Origin: Eopsaltria australis
Taxonomy: Eukaryota; Chordata; Aves; Passeriformes; Petroicidae
Length of the DNA: 64,000 nt
Direction of reading: 5' to 3'
Assembly (NCBI GenBank): GCA_034509425.1
Contig: JAVTVJ010000979.1
Coordinates: 310,001-374,000, forward strand
Every line of letters begins with the position of its first letter. Position 1 is the first letter of the stretch. The translations under genes and the position numbers were made by a program. Shown in pieces: positions 1 through 13,200 of the stretch. A model generated the notes under the pieces. That model was not told the DNA's origin. It did no database searches and saw only the letters and a program-made list of their open reading frames with translations.

Positions 1-157
1 TGGTTTCCTAATATAAAGCATCCAGATGGAATCTGATTTCTTAAAAGTTCCTACTGTTGGTAGTGCACAGAAACAGCATCAAGGATGTTAGGGTATAGAA
101 AATAATGTACCGTCTAGTTACGTTGTTTTGATTGTCAGAGGATTTTGTCATGTATTT

Positions 158-480
158 TCATAGAACCGCAGAAAAAATTGAATGACCCTTAAGAATCACG
201 GAGTCCAACTCTCTGCTTCTCATATGAAAACCTGAAACTAAATTCCATGATTTTGTCCAGATGCTCCTTCAACTCTGACAGGCTTGGTGTAATGACAGGC
301 ACCCTGGGGTGCCTGTTCCAGTGACCAACCCCAGAGGTTCTCAGTGAAGAACTTTTTCCTAATGTCCAATCTGAATTTTCTCTTATACGGCTTCATTCCA
401 TTTCCTTGTTCCTGTCAGTGGTCACAAGAGAGAGGAGATCAACAGCTGCCCTTGAGGAAGTCACAGTCTATAATGACAAC
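158..480 (-). mobile_element. CR1 LINE 3' fragment, diverged
   Basis: The plus strand reads as the reverse complement of the end of avian CR1 ORF2 and its 3' UTR. It starts with a degenerate 'catagaacc', then shows the pattern 'gcctgttccagtgacc', 'gaagaactttttcctaatgtcc' in outline and 'ccatttccttgttcctgtca'. These phrases sit in the order seen in CR1 copies lying on the minus strand. Many substitutions and lost CpGs indicate an old, 5'-truncated, dead copy. The identification is from recollection of CR1 consensus wording and the subfamily is not determined. Confidence 0.8.
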
Positions 481-3259
481 AGATGTCCTCTTCACAGTCT
501 AAGTAGATCCTTGGCTGAACATGCCTGGTTTTTGACTTCATAATGATTCTAAAATATTTGGTTTCATACCATGTTAACCTTCCCTGATAACACCTTGTGA
601 CTGATGTTCAGGGAAGTCGATCTGCTTCAATAGAATATGTAAGTCAAGCTGAGAATCCAGAAAATTATATCGGAGGTCCTGTACCATTGGGTTCTTCTTT
701 TAGTCACAGTTCTCTATTTCTTCTTTTTCCACTGGGTTAATCTATTTTTTCATGGTAATTTGAGTAATTTTTCTGCTGCTGAGGTCCCAACAAAGTACAA
801 AACCAGGATGAATATCATGACTAACTCATCTCAATATATGAAGGATTCAAGTTCCTTCTCATTTGAAAGCAGTTTCTTTCTTGGCATATTCTAGAAATTA
901 TTGCAAAAAGGACACTGTTTTCCACAGAAGAACAAGATTGCTTTGTTTTTTCCCCGTGTTTTCTGCATTATTACAATCTCAAGAAAAATCACTGTATCTT
1001 AAAATAAATGTAATCTATGTAATCTGAACAGAAGCTTTTTAAATTTTTGCTTCCAAACCTGCAAGCATTGTTTTTGTGTATAAAAACATGATAGCACTGA
1101 TTATAATAGAGGGAATTGTTTAGATTTATTGCTGTTGAAGCAGTTTTGTGAGCTATAAGGGCTATCAAAAATGTGTACAGCTGCACATGATTTAGTAATT
1201 ACCAGTGTCCAAAGCATCTATATCTGGCAGATGTTTCAGAAGCTGCTAATTTTAAATTGTATCAAAAAGAATCTCGCATGTAAGAGAACACTTGGGTCTT
1301 GTGAAATGCAAAATTATTAGCTTAACTTCTACAGTGTTTTAAAAGTTTTTGGGGTTTTTTTTTCAATTAAAAAATGTTTGAATAAGCAAAACTTACTTAT
1401 GTTAATAGGAAGATTAAGTAAAATGATATGTTCATGTCAATCTGTGTTTGAATAGTAGTTTCCTTAAATAAATGAAAGGAATTCTATGCATTGGAGTTTT
1501 ATGTACTTAGTTGATGTGTTTATCCTTAAAAACTGTAAAGCACCTGTGTCATTCTAAGTTTTACTCTCTCCAAAGCGTGCAAAAATTTTTGAACAATTCA
1601 GGCAAACTCCAGGCCCAAGAAATAATTTCAAACTATCCTCAAGAAACCATGTACAAGAATCATGCACTGTGACCTTTATGCAAAAAATACATGAAAAATA
1701 AAATATTTCTACTACAACTTGAATTTTACAACGGTACTAATGCAAAGCTTCCCATTGCAATAAGGTGTTAAAAGATCAGTGAAGGATAATTTGGCATTCT
1801 GAGATGGACAATTTGACACTTATTACAGATTATTGCATTAATTATGCTGATGCATCTTTTCACCGTTGTCATTCACAGACCAAAGTGAAAATCTCCAATA
1901 ATACTGTTTGAACAGGGAATGGGATGAGGCAGGTTGTTTACTGGTTTGTTTGGTAGGATTTTTCTGTTTAGTTGCTTGTCGTTTTTTTTGGCTGTGAATT
2001 GCTGATGATTTTCCTGATGGTGTCAAAAAGACCAGAAAGATTCTCTTAATTAATTGCATTTTTTTCCAGTGTCATGAGGTAACTCCCATTCGTCGTGTGT
2101 TCTTACCTGCAAATTTTGTCATTGCAGTTTACTGGGTTAAATCCCGCTAAATTAACAGTTAAACAAGGTTCATCTAGGCAATTATACAGTACTACTGCCA
2201 GAAAATAACTTTGAAAAAGTTTTTATACTTCAGTAAGTCTTTGGAGCTGTTTTTAATTTCTGCTAAAGTAGCTAGAGCACTATATAGCATTTTAATGTAT
2301 TTTAGGGCACCAGAAAATTTTGAAGGTGATAGTGAAACTAAAATAATTTACTTTATTTTTAGATCTTTTTGACATTTGTAGTATTTTATGGTTCCAGGCA
2401 CATAATTACGATTCAGCACAGGACATGTGAGCGTAGAAGTCAACCCTTTTCAGGTCAGAAAAAATGGAAGGAAATTACAGCAATTTTTTTATCCAATCTA
2501 ATTTTCAAATTTTTTGACCTGACTTCCCTCTGGATATTAATTTCTGAGTAAGAGAAAGACAAGAAGAACAGAGAAGAATTAATTCCAAAAGGATTTAAGA
2601 GTGCCTTTTCCTTATGATCCACTAGTACTGGAAAAATTTTACCTTAGCTCTAGATTGCATCTTTTTGGTGACAACCTTAAAATCAAAGAATTGGAGTAAA
2701 GCATATGAGTAGTTAACCTAATAATGCTATATTAAACATTATCCATTTCCTTTTTTCAAAAACTGGTAATTTATTAATCTTATTATCAAAAAAGGAATAT
2801 CTGACCCTATTAACATGGAACTCACGTAATTTGCATTAAACCATCACTATCCATTTTATTACTAGTTATTATAAATTTAACATTTAATATGGTGTGTAAA
2901 TCGGGTTTCTTTTCCATCACATTAGGCTGCCAAAAGGAAAAAAAGCACACATGCCTGTATAACCCCTTATAGAATCATTGTTGTCTAGCTGTCTGCTTGA
3001 AAAGCCATTCAAATTCACACTTAAAATATTTGGTCGCTTTTATATTTATTCTGGTTGATATGTAATGAAATTAATCATGTCCAAAAACTAAAACATATGT
3101 TACTGCGCATGACATGTTCAATAAAAACATTGCAATTATGATATAGCACATTTAATTTACATTGCAATAAATCAGAAATAATGTAATTTAAAATATACGA
3201 ATTACATTAGGATTAACTGAGCCCTATACACAATTTAGAACAGGGTATTTTATAAAACA
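481..3259. other. AT-rich unique-looking DNA, no gene seen
   Basis: Only short frames occur, rich in Phe, Lys and Ile codons as expected by chance in AT-rich DNA. There is no recognisable repeat apart from short A and T runs. I see no exon with convincing splice sites. Confidence 0.6.
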
Positions 3260-3676
3260 TGTTGTGGTTTAGGAATGGTATTTCCCAATTTAGTGCTCCC
3301 ACTTCAACACTCCAAACCATGAGCCTGCTGTTAACTGCCCCATTTCCCTGATCCTCATCCCTTGCAACAAGACGGAGAGGAAAATTGGAGGCACGAAAGA
3401 TAAAGACCACAGGCTGAGATAAGAACAATTTACTGGAAACAGCAAATGAAATAAGGAAACGAGTGGTTGCAGCAACAGTATTAATAACAGAATGTACAAG
3501 AAAAGAGGCAAATGATTCACACACGATTGCTCATCATGCAGAGTCTGACATCACCCTTGAGCAGAAGGGACCTCTTCTGTGAGGTGTGAGGTGGTATCAA
3601 TAATTTTCAGGTCCTGGCCATGACCCTCCTGTCTACTGCAAAAATTTACCCTATGCAGGCTGGAACCAGGACAACA
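3260..3676 (-). mobile_element. Solo LTR, ERVL-like (bird), minus strand
   Basis: A 417-bp segment begins TGTTGTGGTTTAGG and ends CCAGGACAACA on the plus strand, giving matching TGTTGT/ACAACA termini as in a retroviral LTR. Read on the minus strand it starts TGTTGTCCTGGTT and contains 'cttatctcagcc' near the 3' end, a phrase I associate with avian ERVL-type LTRs. The body carries 'gataaagaccacaggctgag' and 'taagaacaatttactgg' on the plus strand, also typical of that group. No internal retroviral sequence adjoins it, so it is a solo LTR. The exact flanks do not match, although AACAT occurs at both edges one base out of register, so the target duplication has decayed or the ends are off by a base. 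Confidence 0.8.
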
Positions 3677-5884
3677 TATGAAATAAAAACAACTCATACC
3701 TTTAGCAGACTGTTTATGGCTTGCCTGTGAAAATTTTCTCTTCTACTTCTGCCTCCTTAGCTTTCATCCTGAATTTGCACTTCCAATGTGCCTTGCTGTG
3801 TGCTTTCTTTCACTCTGGGGATTGAACATGATAGAGAAAAATTTAATGGACTCTATGGATAACTAGCATGAGCCTTCAGCACCAGAGTGGATAACATAAA
3901 TTGCAATCCTTTGGCTTCAGTAAAAGCTATCTGCAGAGCCACAGAAACCTTAGGCTTACCTTACTAAAGAATATCTTCTTCATCTTTATTTTCTCACATG
4001 AGTTGCAGAGCTTCTTTAAGGACCATGATGTCCTTGGTTATGACCTTTATAGTGTAGCCAGCCTCTCCAGAGAAAAGGTGGTAAATAGAACTCTCTAAAA
4101 TGTCAACTGGCATTCTCTGGATCTTGCTTTAAAAATACAGAATATGGAGAAAGCAATATTGTGTGAAAAATCCTAAAGAGTTTATGCAATTTTCTATTCA
4201 AATATGTAAATAAAAACAAATATTTAAGTAAGTATATTAAGATATTTAAATAAAGATACCACCTAAATTTCAAGGTAAATTGGAAGACAGTATTTTCCAC
4301 AGACTCTCTCATAGGTCTTTGAAATTCTAGAAATTATATAATTTAAATTCTGTTTTCACACTCCATTTTTACAGAAGCTTATGTTTTTCTTGCACTTTTT
4401 TTGTTGTACATTAGAGGGAATTTATTATTCTTTCTTATCCTTTACAGCTTTCATTCTGTCTCAGATAAAGTAATTTTTTTGTTGTTGTTTTCATTTGATA
4501 TCTACCTATCCACACATTCTGCTCTAATTTGACATTTAGACTTCAGAATATTCAACATCTCAAAGGAAAAAAAAAAAATACAAAACCCAACAAAACCCAG
4601 CCAGCCTCTCCAACAAAATTCCAGAGTTTCTGTTTTTATATTAAAATAATGTATCTGTAAGACATGGACATGTTGTTGAACATTCCTTATGTCATATTTC
4701 CACAAAGATTTTATCTAGCCTGAATGTTTGTTACACATTACATGTATGTACTCTGTCCCACAAACTCACAGAGATGTTTTGATGAGCTCCTGACATACAA
4801 GAATGCCTGGGAAGCTTTGTAAGTGTACCATTGAAAAGTGAACATACCTCTTGATAAAATCAATGATAATAGTTGCATCAGGCAGGCTGCAACACAGATA
4901 ACACTGACTGGTTGCAGCAGCTACAGTGGTGAACTTCACAGCACTCTCATGCAATTGTATGAACATCTGCTTTTATTGCTCTCCTACTTCCCTGCTTTTC
5001 AAAATGTGAACAGTATTTTCCTATTATGTTCTGTACTAAGCAAAGCCATCAATTTTAAGCATCTTTTTCACATGCTGCAGAATGAAATAATTTTCCTTTC
5101 TCATCAAACAATCTGTGTAATTAGAGTACTTTTAGCTATCTGCTTCAAACAATTAGCGTATTAATTGCTGAGGGTTGGACTATACCAGTGAGCATGTAAG
5201 CAAAATTTTATAAATGTGATTACGTTGTTGCACGAGTAATGAACAGGAATGGCATTTCTATAGACAATGATTATTTTTCTCCAGAACTCAACGACAAAGA
5301 TTTTCATTATAGATAGTCAGTTGTTTATCCTCAGGGGATATTTCCCTTTCCTGTATCTCAGCTTCCTCTTTAGATTTGAAAGGCCTAATTCTGACCTGGC
5401 TTATTTGGGTTTTATGCTAAAGGAAATAAATTGATTAAAAAAAGTTGATTGAAGAAGCCAAAACTGGTAGCTTGCTGTGGCCCAGAGTGTTTTGTGCAGC
5501 TTATGAGAGTTCACTGAAAGTTAGTCCCTTTTCTTGCAGATTCTTAACAAATAAGTATGGAAAGCACAGCAGCAACGTTCCCGTTTCTTAACAGATACTA
5601 ACCATATTATTCTAGTCATTAGGAACACATCTGAAGTGTGCATGCTTTTGTATATACATGGCCTCTTAGTTAAACTGAGAGGTCTGTATTGTGCTTCATT
5701 CTAGCAGCTCTTCTGGGCTTCCCTTGCAAACCTAACTACTCTGTCATCATCCAAAAGCATCAATTGTGCAATCTCACCTGTGATAGGTCAGGCACACAAG
5801 CAAATATTCTTGAGACAACAGCCTTTGATCACCATGCTGATATTCAGAACATAATAGAATGGTCCGGCATTTGGTCTTATTAAT
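3677..5884. other. AT-rich unique-looking DNA, no gene seen
   Basis: No recognised repeat, RNA gene or supported exon. The longest frame (108 codons, 4838-5164, plus) has no recognisable domain and a low-complexity composition. I regard it as chance. Confidence 0.55.
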
Positions 5885-6060
5885 TCTCATGAGATTCCCA
5901 TACTCTCACTTCTTGATATTGTCCAGGTCTTTCTGGCATCCTGTCCTTCAGGATGGCATCCTGACCTTCGGCGGTGTTAGCCGCAGCACTCAACTTGGTT
6001 TCATCCACACATTTACTGAGCACAAGCTCCATGCAGTGGGCCTGCCAACCAGACTTCTGT
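5885..6060 (-). repeat. Old interspersed repeat, possibly CR1-related
   Basis: The stretch with 'gtccaggtctttctggcatc' followed by 'cacttggtttcatccacac'-like wording and 'ttactgagcacaagctcc' resembles a bird interspersed repeat that I remember as 'ccaggtctctctgga...ttggtgtcatc...cttgctgagggtgc'. I think it belongs to a CR1 lineage lying on the minus strand but cannot prove the family. It is heavily diverged and fades out before the LTR that begins about 60 bp downstream. Confidence 0.45.
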
Positions 6061-6353
6061 GAGAGTCCACTGCAAGCACAGCCTTTAGGGCAGTGCTATC
6101 CTTCCCACTTAGGGAGATTTAGTTTATTCCACCCATAGTGCCTTGGTTTATTGTGTTGTTATTCTTGTTCTGTAAATCCAGTTGGCCTGTTGCCTCCCCC
6201 ACCTCTTTCTCCCTAGCATATATCCTTTCTGGAACCCCACTGGCCCTTGCCCCTTGGCCATCACCCTCCCATTGGACTTTTAGCCCTTCCCTCACTGTTG
6301 TACTACCCCTGTACCCACACCCTATTGGTTCTCCATGATCCCACCCCTTGTAG

Positions 6354-6360
6354 TATAAAA
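6354..6360 (+). promoter_or_regulatory. TATA box of the 6.1-6.6 kb LTR
   Basis: TATAAAA follows a C-rich segment containing two inverted CCAAT boxes and lies about 60 bp upstream of ATTAAA. This is the normal U3-R spacing of a compact LTR. Confidence 0.55.
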
Positions 6361-6415
6361 CCTGTGAGCTATCCTTTGCTCCCTTGGCTTAGTCCCTGGA
6401 CCCCCCAGGAGAAGG

Positions 6416-6421
6416 ATTAAA
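6416..6421 (+). terminator. LTR poly(A) signal ATTAAA
   Basis: ATTAAA lies within the R-like part of the LTR, about 60 bp after the TATA box, with a GT-rich tail downstream as expected for a polyadenylation region. Confidence 0.5.
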
Positions 6422-6615
6422 GCTGGATCTGTGGAACCCAGCCTGAAGTCCCTTCCTTACTTCTTGCTGTTTAGTGTGTGTGGTTTATACCCTGTGGTGT
6501 ATCTGTGTTGTAGTTCTTGTCTGTGTATGGTCTTCTGGAGTGTCCTGTGGCCCCGAGCTGTGGAGGTGCTCTTGGAAAGTGGCGGACCTGTGCAGCCTGA
6601 TTCCAGACCGCTACA

Positions 6616-9600
6616 TTTAGCATGCTAGTATTTGTATATGTCTTCCTGAGTGAAGGACTGGCAAACTGGAGTTCTTTGCCCAGTGGAGCAGTGCTCTGCT
6701 AAAGACAGTATCAGGAAGGAGAGCTTAAAGGGTGCTATACTTTTACACACTTAAAAATGGTATCCATTTTTGGATATTATAAAAAACAGCTTCTTAGCTA
6801 CATTTAAAGAGAGACAGATATGCAGCTCTTCAGGAGACTCAGCAAAGTTCTTTAGAGGTCAATACCAGTTAGACACGATTTAAACATTTTGATGAAATAC
6901 TTTGAAAAATTACTGTCTGTAGAAGAGTCAAGGTAAACCTGTTCTTTTCCTGTTCTGCACAGCAGAACTAAATAATCACACAAGGTAATTTCTTGACTAC
7001 TGAAGACTTTTAACAGAAAAAAATACTTACAAAACTTGCTGCTTGTTTTTAATTTACTTTGAAATTCAGCACTGAACAAAATGGAGTAGGAGGACACAAT
7101 CACATGATTAGAGGTTTTCTTAAGAGTCCTAATGAAAAGTACTATAATTCTGTAGGAAAGAATAGAAAGTGAGAAAAAGCCCATCAATATTCTTGGGTAA
7201 CTTCCATCACTTTTAAATTTTTCAACCATCTGTAATTTGTAATCTCTATATTAATACTTTACAGGGAAATGAAGAGCCTAGGGTCTTCTAATAGCAAGAG
7301 AAAAAAATCAAATTTACAGGGCTACCAGGCACTAAAATATTTCCCTGATGTACTTTGTTTTTTAATTGAATGTGGTTCCCATGATTAATTATCAATAGAG
7401 AGTATTACTTAACATTTTATGTATTGTTAAATCATTGCAAACAAGATTGAAATTTATCTACATAGTGATTCTATGCATGCACAATTCTAATTGTGATTCT
7501 GTTTACGTGCACTTCATTCTTCTGCAGGTTCTATGTAATAAGGACCTCTAAAATACACTAAGAATAATTTGTGAGTTCTTCCATGAAGTTTTGAGAAGAA
7601 TAAGCCGGTATTTTCTGTCATAGCCACTCCATGGTTGAAAATATTCCCATCCACCCTAATCCATACAGAACCATGTGCTTTTAAGGAAACCATCTTTAGT
7701 TGAAGTTAAAAACAAGTTAGGTTTTAAAATCTGCATCAGAACTTCATTTTATGGTACTTAGAAATTTTAATGTAATTCTGCTTTTAGTGATAGCATTTTA
7801 TAGTCACCATGACTATAAAAGTTTAATACTTGAGACACATTCCACAGTTTAGGATCTTTTATCCTGTAGCTAAAGGATTTCTTTTCATTACTTGCATAGC
7901 ATAAATTTTTTGTTTACTATATTTCACATTAATCTCTTCATGTTAATTATGTCAGAATGTTTAACATTTTTGTCTCATTGGTTTCTTTCTTTCGAATTGT
8001 ACTGGAAAATAAGTTGAGATGCCTTATACTTAGCAAAACCTTTCCATCCAGGAAAAGGTGTTTTTCTTCAAAATGTAAAAAAAACTTGTGGGCCTTGCTT
8101 GGTTTTGTTTTGTTTTTCAACAGGATTTACTATGCACAAACCACAGCCATAAAAGCACATAATGGCTTAGTAATAGCACTGCAATTTATCACAATAGAAT
8201 TCTGTGTCCTATGCAAGCAAAATTTAATTTCTGCTGAGTTAAGAAATGAGTACTCTCTACTGTATTTCATTATTACCTGTGATTCTGTTTAAGGAAAGCT
8301 AAATTACTGTTATGAAAAGCAGGAGTTCGTTAAGTCTCATAACAGTAAAAGAAGGTTAATCTTACATTGATTCTAAATCTTTCTCTCTCCTCTATTTCTT
8401 CATGAGAAATCTTTCCAAGCTGTTGGCTTTGCATTCTGTCACAGAAGCTTCCCAATGCAATTCTATACCCCTAGACACTGCAAGAGATTGTAATAAAGTA
8501 GATAGTTAAAAGTAAATACCTGCCTAAACTGTTTGCAGACAACACACACAAGATAAATAGCCTTTTTATGGAGAAAGGATGGATGCAATCAGGGAATAAA
8601 CATTTAGGCCAACAATATCTGGAGGTCTGCAATTAAATTTGGATACAGGTTGTCAAATATTTCAGTCTAATGCCATTACACAACAATTTTTCTGTCCTTG
8701 CCAAATTAGACTTAGTGTAATTTTATTGTACTGTCCAAATTGCATGAGATCTTAAGACCCCTTGATGGAATTTACACATGTCCGTGTTAACAATTTATGT
8801 TCTAGGAGATGATTTAAGGTATCAAAAAAAAAAAAAAAAAAAATTAGGCTAAGAGATTCCCATTCTAGATGCCAAAAAGCAACCCAATTGTAAAGGAAAC
8901 GGGGAAAGTTCATGGAAAAGAAATCTATTTGTATCTTATATATAATACGTACAGTATTATAGCTAGATTATTTTCCAATTTATTCAGAAGCTAAAGGAAA
9001 ATTCAGGATAGTTAGGAGCTGTTTTTCAAAGGTAAGTCAATAAACTTAGATGCCTCTCTGAAGTTACATTATTTCATGAGCAAAGAAATCAAATTATTTC
9101 ATGGACAGTCTTTAAACTTACTGTACTTCCCTCTTCTTTCTTCTGTAACATGCTTAGAAGGCCAAGAATTGGCAATGAAAGCAGAAAACATCTTAGTGAT
9201 ACAAGGTTAGATTAAACTGTAATTAGATGGTTCCTCAAATATGTAGGGAAAACTATCTGTAGTGCTCTTTCAATACTCCTCTGGTAGAAAAAAAATATAA
9301 GAGAAGAAATTTCCCAAATAAAGGAATTTTTTGAAGCAGGAAGAGTTTGGTTTTTTAAACTTCTTCAAGATGCAATCAGTGAATTCATTAAGATGGAATG
9401 ACTTAATTCTACTGTTAGGAAGTGAGAGGACAAAAAGTTAGTTTAGAGAATTATATATAAAATTGTCAAAAAGGATGATTTTTTTTCAAGTTTGCAAGGA
9501 ATAGTGTGAAGAGAAAGTAACAAAGAAAAATATATTTCCTTCTCTGGCACTTTTGTTAATAAATATTTCTATTTTGTCTTTTCACATCGACAAGGAGACA

Positions 9601-9953
9601 GCCCAAAGAAAACATATGGAGTCAGCCCATATAAAGAAATTTCTACTACAAGTGTATACATGCTAGATGTTCGTTTGTGAAGCTTCTCCAGACAAAATCA
9701 TGGCAAACTTTTCAGGACAAATTAAAAAAAATCTTAGTTAATGCCCTTATTTAAGGTCTTTAAGAAAGTAATTCAGTCCTTTTTCAATATTTGTAGATGT
9801 ATTGAAAGAATTGTTTCCAGCTACTTCTAGAATTATTTTTCCACTGATCTGTATCTCACATTCAGAAATTCCTGACTATTTTTAATGCAACATTTAATTT
9901 TACTTTTGCAATGCATACACTACTTGGAGATTAATGTAAGTTTTTAGATTTCT
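6616..9953. other. AT-rich unique-looking DNA, no gene seen
   Basis: Only chance-like frames occur (up to 125 codons, 6852-7229, minus). Apart from the A20 tract listed separately, no repeat or exon is recognised. Confidence 0.55.
8824..8843 (+). repeat. Poly(A) tract, 20 A
   Basis: An uninterrupted run of 20 adenines. It could be a replication-slippage tract or the relic of a retroposed tail. No recognisable retrocopy lies immediately upstream. Confidence 0.95.
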
Positions 9954-10250
9954 TGACAATTAAAGTTGGAGAAGACTCCTGGAAGGCATACAACCCAATC
10001 CCTGTCTTAGCGTGATGCTTCCATCAATGAAGTTCTTTTGAGTATAGTCTAGTCAAGTTTACACTTGCAATCTCCTTCTGGGCAGCTCTTTCAGTTTCTG
10101 ACCATCCTGACTCCATACATTTCTTTCTAAAATCTAGACAGAATTTTCCTTGTTGTAACTGATGTCTGTTGGCTTTTGCACTGTCACAGAGGGCCAAGCT
10201 GAAAGAACTGCAAAATACGATTACCCTATTAAATCTGCAGTTGTCTTTCA
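9954..10250 (-). mobile_element. Very diverged CR1 fragment, minus strand
   Basis: The segment opens with 'aattaaagttggagaagact', the minus-strand CR1 tail pattern (ataggttggaaaagacct). It later shows 'ccttgttgtaactgatgtct' followed by 'gcactgtcaca', matching the CR1 wording for the stretch before the ORF2 stop. Intervening sequence is weakly similar. Old copy with uncertain edges. Confidence 0.45.
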
Positions 10251-13200
10251 CACCAATAAATCTAGAAGTGTTATTATTGGTTCAATGTTTTAGTCATTAT
10301 TATAGCTAAGATCTATTCTAATTAAAATCAAAGTTCTGCTGGCATTTAAATAACATTACAATTAATAGTGAGAAAATTTTATCACTTTCTGGAAGTGCAT
10401 ATATGTCTTCAGTAGCTGTAGATAACCAAGAGATGCTTCCATAATCTTCCTTTCTTGAATCTGGACAAATCCAGTTCATCCTCTCCTCCCATGTCATAGG
10501 CTCATGCATGTGCACTAATCATGTTAGTCAGCCTTTGCTGGCCTTGCATCAGTATGTCAATGTGTCTCTTGTAAATGCAAGCCTCCATTTTTGCCTGAAC
10601 TTGACATGTACCAAGTGCAGCCAATGGAAGAGAAAAGAAAATAGCCTAGCTGTCAGAGATTGAAAAGTAGGCATAGAAAGAAAAGAAAACAACACAAAAC
10701 AAAAATTAATTCAGTGTGCTAAACACAGAGGCTCCAAAAGGATTCTGGCAGTCACTGTATGCCTTTAATCACAGGTTCCTTTCAGTGACTTAGTCTGAAG
10801 AACAAAATTTTGTAATTCAGTTTGGTCTTAATTGTAGTTTGACTAATATGGGTGTGTATTTTTCTGTTTGGTGTTATTTATTCACTAACTTTTATTTGGT
10901 GTGCTTTATTTTCTCACTATTAATTTTAATGTGAATCGAACACCAGCAGAGCTGTCACTATAATTAGAAGAGCTAGCTGTAACAGTAAATAGAACTTTAT
11001 ACCAATAGAATTGTAGATTTTCTTGTGTGATAAAAAACTGAAAGTTTAATAGGGTGACTGCAATTTGCAGTTCTTCCACTTTTTATTCTTTGCAGCATGC
11101 TTAAAGTCTTTCTTGAGTTTCATATAGTCCAAAATAAACTGGAAATTGAAATTCATGGCATATATTTTTGACAGTGTACTTCCATGTCAGTGATTCTTGC
11201 AGCAGCTTGCTGCAGGCTGGTACAGATGCATGGCAGGAGACTTCAGCTGTGACACAAGTGAAAATAGGGTCATGTCCCTGTTTTGAGTCAAATGAGGGGC
11301 TGGACTTGCAGGATGAATTTTGGTAGGAGAGTAACAATTTTCAGTCTCTGCACAGCAGTGTAGCTTTATTTTTTTATATCTAGCTTGTAACTCTGAAGTC
11401 TGGAAAGCACAAGTGACACCTAACCTTCCTAGTAAATCTACACTGGGGTTATGTGCTGTGTCTGGGTAGCCTCAAGCAAAGGTACAGTGACACCATTAAT
11501 GTGTCTCTTAGGCAGGTATGTTCCTATAACTGTAGACAAAGATGGGAATGTTTGCACTGTGTTGTATCACTGTAGATAGGTTATTTCTGTCACCTGAGAA
11601 TTTTCTCCTAATTTAATTGCTATTTCCTAATCCATTGTCACTAAATGAAAAGTTAACTGAAAAATCAGAATTTTGGAAAACAATAAATGGTTTGAAGATT
11701 CTGTCTTTGAAACAGCCTAATAAGCTCTGATATTCAGAGGCAATATGCCTTTACTTAGGTGCGTTCAAAACCACTTAGAAGGTCGAAGTCTTTCCTTAGA
11801 AGCAGTCTTCTCACATAGTGTCCCCTCATATGTAAGGTTCATATTTCTCATATTTGTCCTATTTGTTAATTATTTTAATAATTGCTAAGTTGGTTCATAT
11901 TTTTAATCTACTTACTGTAAGCAAGTAAGAGTTTATCTGAAATAGAGTGTTCCTTAGACTGTTTCTGAAAAAAAGGACCATTTGATGAAATATTGAAAGA
12001 GTCCCCATGAAATCCTCATTTCTTTCATTCTACTACTACAAGTACACTCAGGAAAAGAAACAGAATTGGCTTTATCAGTCCCAGTGCAGGAAAATAAGCT
12101 ATAAGGACACTGAAAGTGTCTGCAAGATCAAAAAAGAGGAAGAGGAAATGAGAAGTATGCGAACAGTGCCTTGCAAGTACAGACTTATGAAAAGTCTTCA
12201 GCATAGTGTCTATTTTTACCTTGACACAGAGCAGTGCAGTTGAGTAACAAAATTTCTTTTCAGTAGAAGAGCAGAACTCTCCAGATCTTAGCATTATTTT
12301 CATTTGGATGAACGAGTGAAAAAGGAGTAAGAATGATATTGGCTCCTTATTTTGAGACATTAGTTTCTGAAGAACTCTTAAAATATTTTTGATGCTGCTT
12401 TGTCTGTTTTATCTTAGTATTTTCTTACAACTTTCATTTCTATTGGTTTACCTTACACAACTTCTGTCAGTTGTTCTATTTAGTGCAAATTGTTTTATCA
12501 AACTGTGAGAGATTGTGTAACTAACCTACTGAAATAACAACAAAGGAAAATAGTGAGAGAGGAGTAAAGCTGACTTGGCTTTTAGTAGGCATATTTTAAA
12601 TGAAAGTAAACTGTAGAACACTAGAATGAAAAATTTAAGACGAGTTTGACTGAGTTTCTTATCTTTGGATGAACTAAAATATGTTCAAAATATTTTAGCA
12701 CTAGCAAAGTGTCTGAAGTATTTAACTAAGGATTTAATGAAGTAAATTGTGCATTGTAAGTCCATTAATCTTCTGCAATATGATAGTGCTGAGTTTACAA
12801 AGATCTTTACTGAGGAGAAATAACTGCTTTAAAGCAAAATCAAGATAAATACTTGTGTTTAAGAAGAGATACATTAATATCATAATGGAACCTATTACCA
12901 CAGTTTCTAGACTTCAGTGATCTCTGCAGAGAACCAACATTTATGACAATCATCACATTAGAATAAAAACTTAATACAAAATTATATATATGTGGCATAT
13001 TCTTATGCCACAATGTTTTGCATAATAGAAATGATTATTTATATTTTAACACTTTTCTTTTCTTGTCATAAAACTTTATATCCACATTAGGGATCCTTCT
13101 CGTTTCATACAGAAATTTGTATTGTCCAGATAGAACAAAATATTAAAACAAATAATGGACTACTTTTTTCTAATTTTTTTCTTGTAATCAGAGAATGTGA

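Larger units (their letters stand above)
6123..6615 (+). mobile_element. Probable solo LTR, plus strand
   Basis: This 493-bp block differs in composition from its AT-rich surroundings and has promoter-like order. There are inverted CCAAT motifs (for example ATTGG at 6324), a TATAAAA box at 6354-6360, an ATTAAA poly(A) signal at 6416-6421, then a GT-rich U5-like part ending GACCGCTACA. TTTAG occurs at both 6118-6122 and 6616-6620 and could be a 5-bp target duplication. The 5' end would then read TTTATTCC instead of canonical TG; a start at TG 6139 is the alternative. No coding region adjoins. The family is not recognised. Confidence 0.65.

Noticed and set aside
6852..7229. 125-codon minus-strand frame in AT-rich DNA.
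   Set aside because: Composition is typical of chance frames, no motif or splice context, and it overlaps nothing recognisable.
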